This document shows, in pieces, positions 24,701 to 34,445 of a stretch of 64,000 nucleotides of DNA. Made by a program: the position numbers and the translations under genes. Source of the stretch: Gnetum montanum (lineage: Eukaryota > Streptophyta > Gnetopsida > Gnetales > Gnetaceae); NCBI GenBank assembly GCA_015680685.1, contig MNCI01014459.1:5335-69334 (forward strand), given 5' to 3'. Below the pieces are notes generated by a model. That model ran no database searches. It worked only from the letters and a program-made list of their open reading frames with translations, and was not told the origin of the DNA. Numbering within the stretch: position 1 is the first letter of the stretch; each line of letters begins with the position of its first letter.

Positions 24701-25436
24701 TTTGATAGCCCTATTCGGTTTCACATAAGCCTGAAATGTGCACTGTGTGTGCTAGCTGTGGCTCGTGGAGTCACACCCCAATGATGTCACTGGAATGTGA
24801 CTTGGACTTGGTTCAAATCTCAGGAAGAAGGGCTTATGATTACTTTAACCATCAATTACACACAAAGATTCATTATGTCTATCGTATGATACCTCATGTT
24901 CCAGTTTTAGCAATCCCTTTTACAATCCATCTCACCTCACTATAAATTTAATCATGACTTTTGATTTTGTATAATATAGTGCTATTTTTCCAACCTAGCA
25001 ATACTAACATATGTGTTTTTCTAGACAAGTATGTCTTACATTCAACTCCTTGAGTGCCAAAGCACACTTTTAGACGTGGTTATACAAGCGCACTAGGGGC
25101 TAGAGCCTACTTTGGGGAGGACCCACTTGTATAACTCTTGTATTTCATACTTGACAAGCAATTCCACATCATCTTGTGTCTTCCAAACTTAATAAATACT
25201 TCCCATAATAACTAATAATATATCCATATATCAAAAATTCATTAGCCATATCCTATCCATCCAAGACATTTTCGTTGCCCAAGATTCCTACTTCATGAAG
25301 TTTGAATGTTAACTTTTCAAAAACTATGCATCATTCATGGCCTATGACTCTTTAAACAACCTTCACATCTTCTAGACATTCCATTGAATCCATTTTTTCC
25401 TTGAAAATTCAATGAAAACTTTGAAAACTCTTAATA
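24701..25436 (+). other. 3' non-coding part of element B or a related element
   Basis: At 25098-25125 the phrase 'gcctactttggggaggaccc' is the reverse complement of 'gggtcctccccaaagtaggc' in element C (44806-44825) and of a similar phrase in element D (61877-61896). In C and D this lies between the coding region and the 3' LTR on the minus strand. Its presence here in plus orientation supports the view that this is the post-coding 3' region of a related element. No ORF with a known motif is present. Confidence 0.5.
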
Positions 25437-25760
25437 ATGACATTGTAGCTATGATGTCATATCTACGATGTATTATCTATGATGTCATGCATATAAAAAT
25501 AGTATATATATGCATGGGAGTTAGTGAAATTTTTCACTTCCTCATTTTACAATAAGAGAGTTTTTGTGGTTTTTTTTTCTCAAAGCTCTTGCACACTAGC
25601 TTCAACAGGCCATAACTTCATCCTTATAGCTCCAATTTCCAAAGTTCTTGAACCTTGTTGATCTTAGAGTGCTCAACTTAGTCGTGGGCGGGGGGTGCAT
25701 TGCACAATATAACTACAAAATTTGAACCAAAAATTCCTAATGCTCAAGATACTATAAACA
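25437..25760 (+). repeat. Possible LTR fragment (U3/R-like)
   Basis: It starts TGACATTGTAGCTATGATGTCA and repeats 'gatgtcat / acgatgta / tctatgatgtcat' motifs like the U3 of element B's LTRs. A TATA-like 'catataaaaatag' follows near 25491. No 3' LTR end or primer site is recognisable after it, so it may be a truncated LTR, a mis-paired remnant or only a promoter-like segment. Confidence 0.35.
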
Positions 25761-26279
25761 ACAAGTACAAAGAGATAATAAGGATATTAAAGTTAATCAA
25801 TAACACTAAGGCCAGAAAGACTTGGATAATCCTCCTAATATAGACCATACCAACTATTTTAGACCATAATAAACAAGAAAACGATGATACCTAAGGGGTT
25901 CCTTTTCAAACATTTTTCTAACTTTGCAGTCATAATATGATAAGAACTTGATCTAAGCAAGGGTATGGGCAAGGTAGAGAACAATTAAGAATTGATGTGA
26001 ACACTCTAATAATTTCAAATCCTTGTTGACTACATATGGTCCCAAAGAGACCACCCGAAGGAGGACCTTCACAACATGGTAGTAAAAGACCAAGAGTTGT
26101 GAGAGAGGCCAAACAGGGGAATAAACCCTGCAAGCAGAACATGCAAAGTAGGAGGCTCAATCATACAGCATTTATCAATAGAATCCTACTATAGTGCACT
26201 CAGTCCAAGGAGAAGTAGAAATTCTGCAAGCACCTAAACAAGGACAACACCTCATGCTATAACTAGAATGCCTCTAAGC
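25761..26279. other. Unassigned decayed region
   Basis: No motif is recognised on either strand. It probably belongs to the 5' end of the decayed ORF that follows. Confidence 0.3.
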
Positions 26280-28440
26280 CATCCACAAAAATTTAATCAT
26301 GTCCACAGTAATCATGGAATTGAATTTTGATCTATTTATGGAATTTTCCCTAGAGGCAATGAAGACACAACTCCAAGCATCTCTTTTATGACCCACACTC
26401 ATCGACAATGGCAAATGGTACTTAGGAGAAATGTACTAGTTCTAACCGAACAAATAGGCTGATGCCATGATCAAAATTAAAGAAGTCTCTGTACCATATT
26501 TAATGGAAGCAATCACCAAAGCCCTTAATTTTCCAATGAAGGGGAAAATGTGGCATAGGTCTCAACCAAATCTAACACTGATGAAAAATGGCTATGGTTA
26601 CAAAGAACATATGATAAGGAAGATAAATATTGTAGTGAGCTCATAGTAGAAGAAAAGTTATACTTCAAAATTGACACCTACCACTTGTTCCTTACAAAAA
26701 GGCTCAACAAAATATCAACATATGTGACTAGAGGAAGTGTTATCCTAATGGAAAATTTCAACAACAACATCACCCATCTATACTTCCTCAAAATCTAGAG
26801 GTATGTTGAAAAAAGAAGGTAGGGAAGTTGATACTTCCGTTCCCTTACCTTATTAAAAAGCTATGCAAGCAAGTTGAAATCCTAAGGTACACCAATTACG
26901 TCCCTAGGAAGGCCTAGAGTGCTTCATATGTAGAAATGCTCAAACTAATGCCACTAAAGAAAGAAACCAATAGGCACTAAGGGAACTGTAGGTACCACTC
27001 TTACTAGTAGCATTCTTGCTATTGGTTAGCAATAATAAGCTAGACCTAGTAGTCAACCACAAGCTGAGCAGCAACAACATCAAAATCCACCATTATTGTA
27101 AGACTATAGATCCTCCATGAGCCATCTACAATAGATTGCAGAAACCATTAGTTGGGGAATAAGGAAGGGAGATAATTTGTATAAAGTAAGAGAGAGCTCC
27201 ATCAGACCTACCATATCCACATACCTAGCCAACAGGAAAGGTCATTGCAAATAGGAGGAGAGAACAACTGGGTACAAAAAATCTCAAGGAACATTACATT
27301 GTTCCAAGTGATGCTAGAAATAGCTAAACGAGCCACAGTTGTTATTATGTAGGATTAAAATGGAATGGGATCAGCTAAAAGGATCATAGATCACATCAAA
27401 GAGTCATCCAATGTTTCTTTTGTGCTACCATTTGATATTTCTGAAGCAAGAGATGCTTAAATGCTTGCCAATACCTCAATGAATCTTGCAAAACATGGGG
27501 ACATACTGGATAGAATATTGTAGATAGGACAAGTAATGCAAAATCTTTTTGATATCCCCAATGATATCATTGCAGTTTAGTCTAAATTAATTACCACAAA
27601 GGGAAAGTTGGTCATGGCCGAGACTAGGGCTAAGCATGTAGAAAATGAAGTTCAAAGATTGCAAGAAGAGCTAGCATCTTTGAGAGCCAAAAGAAGAGAT
27701 CCAACACAAATTGTAGTGCCAAATCAACTTGAATAATTCAAAACCGACCATGTGAGGTGACTGATCAATCACAACATGAAGATGAAGGAGGAAAAGGAGA
27801 AGGTAATGTGGAATGTGTCAGTGGTAGAAGCTCAAATGTATGCACATTCCAAAGCACTCATCACCTTACAAGAAAAAAACAAACTAGCTACTAATAATGC
27901 TCAATTAACAAACATTAAGAGGTAAAAGAATGTTCTCAAGGAGAGAATCCAAAAACTTCAAAAGCAACTAGTCTCTATCAGCCAAGATATGAGTTGCTTG
28001 GCTCATGAAAACTAAACCCTGTCAATGGAAGAAATCTGCACTATCTAACAAAAGTATACAATCAAAATCAACACATGACAAAACGAGGCCAAGAAACATG
28101 AGAGACTCAAGGAGCATTTCAAAAACCAAGTGGGCATGTACAAATAGATCAGTGAGAAAGAGATCCAAATGGAAAAGGCCAAAATCAGCTCAATTTCTAC
28201 ACAAAATCTTGATTAGTAGCCAATTGTAGATAATCTTGCTCATGTTCACTAGGCAAAAGTGAAGAATAAATACCTACAGATTGAGGATTTAATAGAATAC
28301 ATGGGATTAGCAAACCTCTTATATCCTAATATGGCCATGTTAATAGCAGTCAAGCCCAAAAATGAACTAAAATAGCAAGTAGAAATGGTATATGCATATA
28401 GAAATTACATGTTGTGAATTTTGAACTTGAGATCATAAAA
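26280..28440 (+). pseudogene. Decayed extra ORF with coiled-coil C-terminus near the 3' LTR of element B
   Basis: A degenerate coding trace can be followed on the plus strand with many stops. The first part (about 26300-26850) reads like a globular domain with many Trp, Tyr and His residues. The second part (about 27600-28200) is strongly coiled-coil: runs such as ENEVQRLQEELASLRAKR and later Lys/Glu/Gln-rich heptads. It resembles neither gag, RT nor integrase. Some plant Ty3/gypsy lineages (Tat/Retand-like) carry an additional ORF with coiled coils outside gag-pol. That is the likeliest class, but the match is by layout only. A captured host gene is the alternative. Confidence 0.45.
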
Positions 28441-28484
28441 GCTAGCTACTAGGGCCAAAAAGATGTAGTAGCTAACTTGGCTAG

Positions 28485-28630
28485 TCAAATCTTAGATTAG
28501 CAAGAGCTATAAAAGATAGCTAGGGCTTTTGAGAAGGAATAGTGGTAGTTTGTAGCNATCAAATGTCAGATTAGTAAGAGCTACAAAAGATAGCTAGGGC
28601 TTTTGAGAAGGAATAGTGGTAGTTTGTAGC
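28485..28630. repeat. 72-bp direct duplication flanking a single N
   Basis: 28485-28556 and 28559-28630 are the same 72-bp sequence with about four mismatches, all in the first third. They are separated by one ambiguous base (N at 28557) and one more base. The pattern suggests two contig ends that overlap but were joined with an N instead of merged, rather than a biological duplication. Confidence 0.8.
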
Positions 28631-29037
28631 ATGGTACATGAAGGCCAATAAGATGTTTTTCCAATTGTCATGCCCATGGGATGTACCTGATCCATCACAC
28701 ATTGCTCAACAAGCATAGACAGTACATGATCCTAGGACAAATGAGAAAAAAATTTAGGCACTATTGAATACGTACCAATTCAAGAAGCCTAATGACAAGG
28801 GGAATCAGCTAATGGAAGAGCCACCATTACTGGGCACATAGGCTACACCAAGCGACCCCAATTTTTGTTTTGTTTTATTTTGTCTTGTAATTATGTCATC
28901 TTTTGTAAAGACACCACTGTGGCATTCCAATTCATGTAAATAGTTAGTCAGCCATGTCAAGATGAATCTACCTCTAAATTTTGTAAGCAACTCTAGCCTC
29001 ATTTTGTTTAAACTCAAGGATGAGTTTCCAGTCAATT
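28631..29037 (+). other. 3' untranslated part of element B
   Basis: A short non-coding stretch between the decayed extra ORF and the polypurine tract. It includes a T-rich run ('ttttgttttgttttattttg' near 28862). No gene is seen. Confidence 0.5.
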
Positions 29038-29046
29038 GTGGGGGTA
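29038..29046 (+). other. Polypurine tract of element B
   Basis: GTGGGGGTA directly abuts the 3' LTR start TGACAAAACC. The same tract, ATGGGGGTA on the minus strand, abuts the 3' LTR of element C (44051-44043). This is the expected site for plus-strand DNA priming and fixes the LTR start. Confidence 0.8.
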
Positions 29047-29926
29047 TGACAAAACCAATTTTTAAAGTAATGTGATATTGTATCTACGATGTCATAGATA
29101 CAATGTCATAATCCATGCTATTTCATCATTGATGCAATGTCTCAAGATGTGTTCAACCCTATAAATATGAAACTTGGGTGTACAATCCAATAACTTTTCA
29201 TTCCATCCTTAGGTAGACTCTTGTAATTTGTTTCTGTAGACTTAGTGATAGAAGTGAATGCCTGCAGTGTGATGTTTAGCAATTAACTGGTGTCTTTATT
29301 TAAAGGAATTGTACTTGGACATGATTCATGGTGGAAATAAAGATCAAGATTGCTCTTCATCATTGTACCATTTCTTAGTTTTCTATTTGTTCACTTAGCA
29401 TAATTTTTACTTTTTTCCTAGCTTAACACTTTACATTTCAAGTATGTTACTCTATGCATTTATTAGTAAGCAGTATGGATATGACTAATTTTGAATGTTA
29501 AGTGTAGTAATTTGGTAACTTAGTAGTAGTGTTGCTTGGTTCACCCAATAGTAATTTCATTTGGTAATCCCAATGATAGCTACACATGTCCAAGGCATGA
29601 ACAGCAAACCAAGAATAGATGTCTATCACTCTAGGATAGAATAGATTTACATTTCTATTGTTACTTAGATTTAGGATTTAATACTCATTTTCACCATGTT
29701 TACAATTAGGATCACTAATGGCCAAAACAAAATAGGTAATCATACACTTCACTAAGAACTAAGCCATACACTTGTACCTCAGTAGCTCAAGGTGGGAGGA
29801 TAATGATTTCAAACTTAAACTCAATTACTAGCATAATTACATTGTCCATTTATGGATTACAATCTGGTCACGTGCTAAAACTCGTGACTTGTATAGTAAT
29901 ATGTTAGGATACTCTATTGCTCATCA
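29047..29926 (+). repeat. 3' LTR of element B
   Basis: It begins TGACAAAACCAATTTTT and ends GCTCATCA. It aligns with 15001-15887 along its full length with small indels, including an 8-base deletion near 29098. It shows the same 'gatattgtatctacgatgtca' type U3 and a TATA-like 'ctataaatatg' near 29159. The bases after it (CACTT) match the CACTA before the 5' LTR at four of five positions. Confidence 0.85.
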
Positions 29927-31399
29927 CACTTTATATCATTCATCTTTATATGTTGCAAGAGGGAACTATTGAATCTATATAGTGCTCTAATCCCATGTTA
30001 GAATTTAGCAAATTTAAGTATCACAAGATTCCAAGCTAAACATAATACTTATATATTAATAATTACACTATCAAATGTACATTTAACAAGTTAACTTGTC
30101 ATGGCCATATGTAATCTTAAGTAAGTTTTTACTTAACACACATATATTCAATTATGGGTATTTCAAGGTCAAGATGGGAATATTTTTTCTTTATAATTTT
30201 CACACTATAGTATTTTACATCTACATTCATATAAAGTGTAACTTTGAGAGAGTATTCATGAGCACTTAGCTCTTCAAGAAGATCATGAATAATAATACGG
30301 TAAACATTCATAGCCTTATGAAGTTATGTAGAAGTACAACCATAGCATCTTTTACTCTACCTAATTGTTTAGATTACAAAATCCAAAATTCATGGCCTAT
30401 ACTTAGCTTTTTATACCTAGTGAATCAAAAGAATATTAAGTATAATTAGGCTAGAATTATACAAGTAAGTTTCCACAAGGTTATAAGTATTTGATTACCA
30501 AGACTCATGATTTGCATATGCAACCTTATCATTGACATTGTAAAATTTTTGTATTTCATTAAAGTTTCTCATAATTTTATATCATGTCCATTAATAATGA
30601 TTCTACTTAGTGCTACCAATTTCATTAATCTTGATTCTCATGAAAAAACTATTGTGGTCACTAAGTCTATAACAATGTAGGAAGAGATGGTTAATGGTAC
30701 TCTAAGATGAAATAACTACAAAAAGTGCAATACAAAGGTGCTTATTATAGAGACATCTATGAGGAATACCCATACATAAATGAGCTCATAGATGAAAATA
30801 GCAACAAAGAAGAAATCACAAACTTAGATAAGTACTTTTTTACGACTATACATGTTTATAATAATAACTTGTCTCATAGTTCAATTTGTTAAGGTATCAA
30901 GTATTGGCTAGAAAGTCATAAATCAATTTTCTTTTTTTTTTACAACTATAATCTTGTGAGGATGTGTGTATATATGTTTGTGAAGTCAATGTTGCAATAT
31001 GTGGAAATATATTTAAGGTCGAAGAGCTTACAAGTGTGGCAAAGAAGTTATCTCTACCTAAAATAAATTAGAAAATAAGAGACTTAGAACTTTGGGGAAA
31101 GAAAATAAATTGAATGCTTTATCATAAAAATTCTAAGTCACATGGTTAAGTTGAGTGGGTAACATTAAGTTATAGATTTAAAAAATATTCTATCCAAAAA
31201 AATCAAAGAGTTTTTATAAACATAATTAAAAAATTTAATTTCACAAAAGATTCAACGTCATATAATCATGGATATAAATACTACTATATAAAACTAAGAA
31301 TAAAGTCAAAATGATAGAACTTGATTTGAAAGCTTAAATGGAAGGTTAAGAATATTTGAATATGCAAGCATTAAAAAAAACATCAGAAAAGCCTCCAGA
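29927..31399. other. AT-rich flank, nothing recognised
   Basis: No gene could be recognised. The longest frame is 60 codons on the minus strand (30129-30311), without motif. If element A originally continued past its interruption, its remainder should lie here, but I see no protease, pol or LTR sequence. Confidence 0.4.
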
Positions 31400-31440
31400 A
31401 GAATACAAGAAACTAAACTATAAATTGAGTAGAGAGTTTC

Positions 31441-33687
31441 TTGAAGAATGGGTTGAAGGCCTTGAAGCAGAAAATCAAAAAAATTAAAACAGAGGAAAAA
31501 TACAGTTTCCGAGGATATCGCTATCGGCTCCAGGCGTAGTTGCAGGCAATCCAGGCCCAGCAGGAACAGGGGAAAGACCACAGCAGCGATGAGCTCGCCC
31601 TCTTGGCTAGGTTGCAGCTGACGCACAGCGAGGAGGAAGAGTATTGGAGACAACGGGCCCAGATACAATGGTTAAAAGCTAGGGACCATCACACAAAATT
31701 CTTTTTCGCTGCAGCGAAGGAACACTGAAGAAATCACCATCGCCCCCTGCAACGTTTCCTATAGGAAAATCAGACACCCTCCAAGTCAGGTGCTGACAGA
31801 CTGCTGCATTACTGGTAGTAGGTATGGACGTGGTAGCCTACTGAGCTGATTTCGGTGCAGATTCCCGAGGGCCTAACCAAGGCAGAAAATTCGCGGCTTC
31901 TGAATCCTTTCTCTCGTCGAGAACTGCACACTGCGCTACAGGATATGCCGACTAACAAGGCGCCGAGGCCGGACGGCTGGCCCATAGAGTTCTTTCGCGA
32001 ATTCGAGGATGTGCTATGGGTGAACCTCCTGGATGCCTTCAATCACATGCTCGCATGGCGTCAGGTGCGCAAAGAGATTAACTGCTCTCACATGGTTCTT
32101 CTGCCCAAAACGGAGGCGTCCACTTCCTTAGGACATTTCCGCCCCATTGGTGTTTGCAATTCGCTTTTGCGGTTGTTCTCCCACATGTTAGTCGCCATAC
32201 TGTGCCCACTCATGCCACGGTTGGTTGGGAAAAACCAGGCGGCGTTCATTAAGGGCTGCCACCTCCAGGATTAGGTCTTGCAAGAAATCCAACACTCCCT
32301 CCGCGTCGCGAAGTTTTCGAGCCTCTGCATCAAGCTCGATATCACTAAAGCCTACGATTCTGTCAGCTGGGCTTCCCTGCGGCACGTGCTGCTCGCGAAA
32401 GGCCTGGATTGGGACTTTGTGGACCTCTGCCTGCAGATGCAAAGGGGTGGGCAGTACTCCCTAGACATCGATGGGCGCCTGCGGGGCTTTCAGGGGACCG
32501 GTTGCGGGCTGCGCCAGGGCGATCCCCTCTCCCCCCTCCTTTTTCTGGCCCTGATGGACCTCCTGTAAATCTATTGTGTGGAGGAGGGCGTCCAGGGGCT
32601 AGACGTGCAGGGCATTCGCTATCTCACCGCTCATTACGCGGATGACACCATGGTTTTCATCAAGGCCTCCGTACCTCAGGTCAGGGCGTTGATGAGGGCA
32701 CTGGACTAGTTCCAGCGGGAGGTGGGGCTACACGTGAACGCTGGGAAGTCCACGCTATACTTCACGCACACGCATCAATCTGTGCGCAGTAGGATTATTC
32801 AAATCCTGGGGATCCTGCCAGGCGAGGCGGAGGATAAATATTTGGGCATTCCCATCCACAATTGGAACAGACGGCAAACATGGCAGGCTTTCCTGATGAG
32901 AATGCAGTAGCGCACGACCCATTGGATGAATCATTTCCTCTCCCATAAAGGGAAGATCGTGCTCGCGACCGTGGTGCTGGGGCAATGGCTAGATTCGGTG
33001 CCTTGGTGGCTGCCTTGCCATCAGGTGTTGTCTCGAAGATCGATGCGATTCTGCGGAATTTCGTTTGGTCAGGAGGGAAGGGGGGAAAAAGATGCACTTG
33101 GTGGATTGGACCACCACTACACGGCCTCATGAGGCCAGGGGGTCGGCATTCTCCCCTTCACGGAGGAGGTTGCATTCGGGCGACAAAGGTTGATTCGAAG
33201 GCTGTCCACCACGCTGGACGATCCCTCCATGTGGGCTCAGATCTTGTGGCGGAAGTACTGGCCCTGGACGGCTGCTGGTTCCGACTCTCTGGTTTGGAAG
33301 CAGCTGTGTGCTCACGTGGCGTCGTTGCGCGGTGCTGACGAGGTCCTGCACCCTCGGTAGTACATCCGCACTCGGTTTCCAACTGATCCACGTTGAATGC
33401 TGCTCTGGTGGGGCTTTATCCCTGAAAAGATTAAGATGTTCGGGTGGCTGATCCTTCACAAGGCCCTCCCCATTAGGACTTTTTTGCAGAGCAGGGGCAT
33501 GGGGGTTAGTCCCCATTGCCCTCTGTGCAGCCACTCTGCTGAGACGCTACAGCACTTCATGCAGGAATGCCAAGTTACTAGAAAATTCTAGCACACGGCC
33601 GGTCTCCACCCCATTACAGTTTCTGGCAACTCGCGGACGCTCACCGCGCTGTGGATTATGTGGAAGGCCAGAAACGATTACATTTTC
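31441..33687 (+). pseudogene. LINE ORF2 reverse transcriptase with zf-RVT (broken)
   Basis: One phase can be followed from 31441 to 33687, with a short excursion to another phase at about 32985-33135. Recognisable blocks are WLKARDHHTKFFFAAA (about 31660-31715), KAPRPDGWPIEFF (near 31960), FRPIGVCNSLLRLFSHML (near 32140), LDITKAYDSVSW (RT motif A, near 32337), GLRQGDPLSPLLFL (near 32508), YADD (catalytic, 32635, intact), and the zinc-binding CPLC...H...C block (about 33518-33573, zf-RVT). The terminal LWIMWKARNDYIF abuts the gap. In-phase stops are TAG at 31537, 32272, 32707, 32908, 33358 and 33589, TAA at 32566 and TGA at 33394. ORF2 protein normally reverse transcribes LINE RNA at the nicked target. 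Confidence 0.9.
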
Positions 33688-34339
33688 NNNNNNNNNNNNN
33701 NNNNNNNNNNNNNNNNNNNNNNNNNNNNNNNNNNNNNNNNNNNNNNNNNNNNNNNNNNNNNNNNNNNNNNNNNNNNNNNNNNNNNNNNNNNNNNNNNNNN
33801 NNNNNNNNNNNNNNNNNNNNNNNNNNNNNNNNNNNNNNNNNNNNNNNNNNNNNNNNNNNNNNNNNNNNNNNNNNNNNNNNNNNNNNNNNNNNNNNNNNNN
33901 NNNNNNNNNNNNNNNNNNNNNNNNNNNNNNNNNNNNNNNNNNNNNNNNNNNNNNNNNNNNNNNNNNNNNNNNNNNNNNNNNNNNNNNNNNNNNNNNNNNN
34001 NNNNNNNNNNNNNNNNNNNNNNNNNNNNNNNNNNNNNNNNNNNNNNNNNNNNNNNNNNNNNNNNNNNNNNNNNNNNNNNNNNNNNNNNNNNNNNNNNNNN
34101 NNNNNNNNNNNNNNNNNNNNNNNNNNNNNNNNNNNNNNNNNNNNNNNNNNNNNNNNNNNNNNNNNNNNNNNNNNNNNNNNNNNNNNNNNNNNNNNNNNNN
34201 NNNNNNNNNNNNNNNNNNNNNNNNNNNNNNNNNNNNNNNNNNNNNNNNNNNNNNNNNNNNNNNNNNNNNNNNNNNNNNNNNNNNNNNNNNNNNNNNNNNN
34301 NNNNNNNNNNNNNNNNNNNNNNNNNNNNNNNNNNNNNNN
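33688..34339. other. Assembly gap (652 N)
   Basis: A run of N lies inside the LINE. The flanking sequences are the end of ORF2 and the LINE tail, so the true content is probably the last ORF2 codons and the 3' untranslated region. Long apparent open frames across it are artefacts of N. Confidence 0.99.
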
Positions 34340-34445
34340 ATGCTGTGGGGCCGGGGCCGCGGTCGCTGGTCCGCGCTACGTGCCTGTGTAGCTCATTCTT
34401 TTTTTTGGAATAGATTTTCTCTCGACCTTTTTCCGAAAAAAAAAG

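Larger units (their letters stand above)
15001..29926 (+). mobile_element. Element B: full-length LTR retrotransposon carrying a nested endogenous caulimovirid
   Basis: Two direct LTRs (15001-15887 and 29047-29926) bracket a tRNA-Asp-type primer site, gag, protease and, at the 3' end, a decayed coiled-coil ORF and polypurine tract. The bases before the 5' LTR (CACTA) and after the 3' LTR (CACTT) agree at four of five positions and are read as a target-site duplication. The LTRs differ at roughly one base in eight by eye, so insertion is ancient. No retrotransposon RT or integrase was found. The only RT inside belongs to the nested caulimovirid (about 19.5-24.7 kb). Confidence 0.8.
31400..34445 (+). 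mobile_element. 5'-truncated L1-type LINE
   Basis: The element holds the reverse transcriptase and C-terminal zinc domain of plant L1-type ORF2 on the plus strand. It ends after an assembly gap in a short A-tract (CCGAAAAAAAAAG at 34434-34446), as expected for a poly(A)-tailed LINE. The endonuclease domain and ORF1 are absent, so it is 5'-truncated, which is typical of target-primed insertion. The body is strikingly GC-rich compared with all flanking DNA. No clear target-site duplication was found. Confidence 0.8.

Noticed and set aside
31306-31668. A 120-codon minus-strand frame with hydrophobic Leu/Phe-rich sequence
   Set aside because: It is the antisense shadow of the LINE ORF2 N-terminal part, which is recognisable on the plus strand.
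33127-33534. 135-codon minus-strand frame in the LINE
   Set aside because: Antisense shadow of the GC-rich LINE ORF2; the plus strand has the zf-RVT homology.
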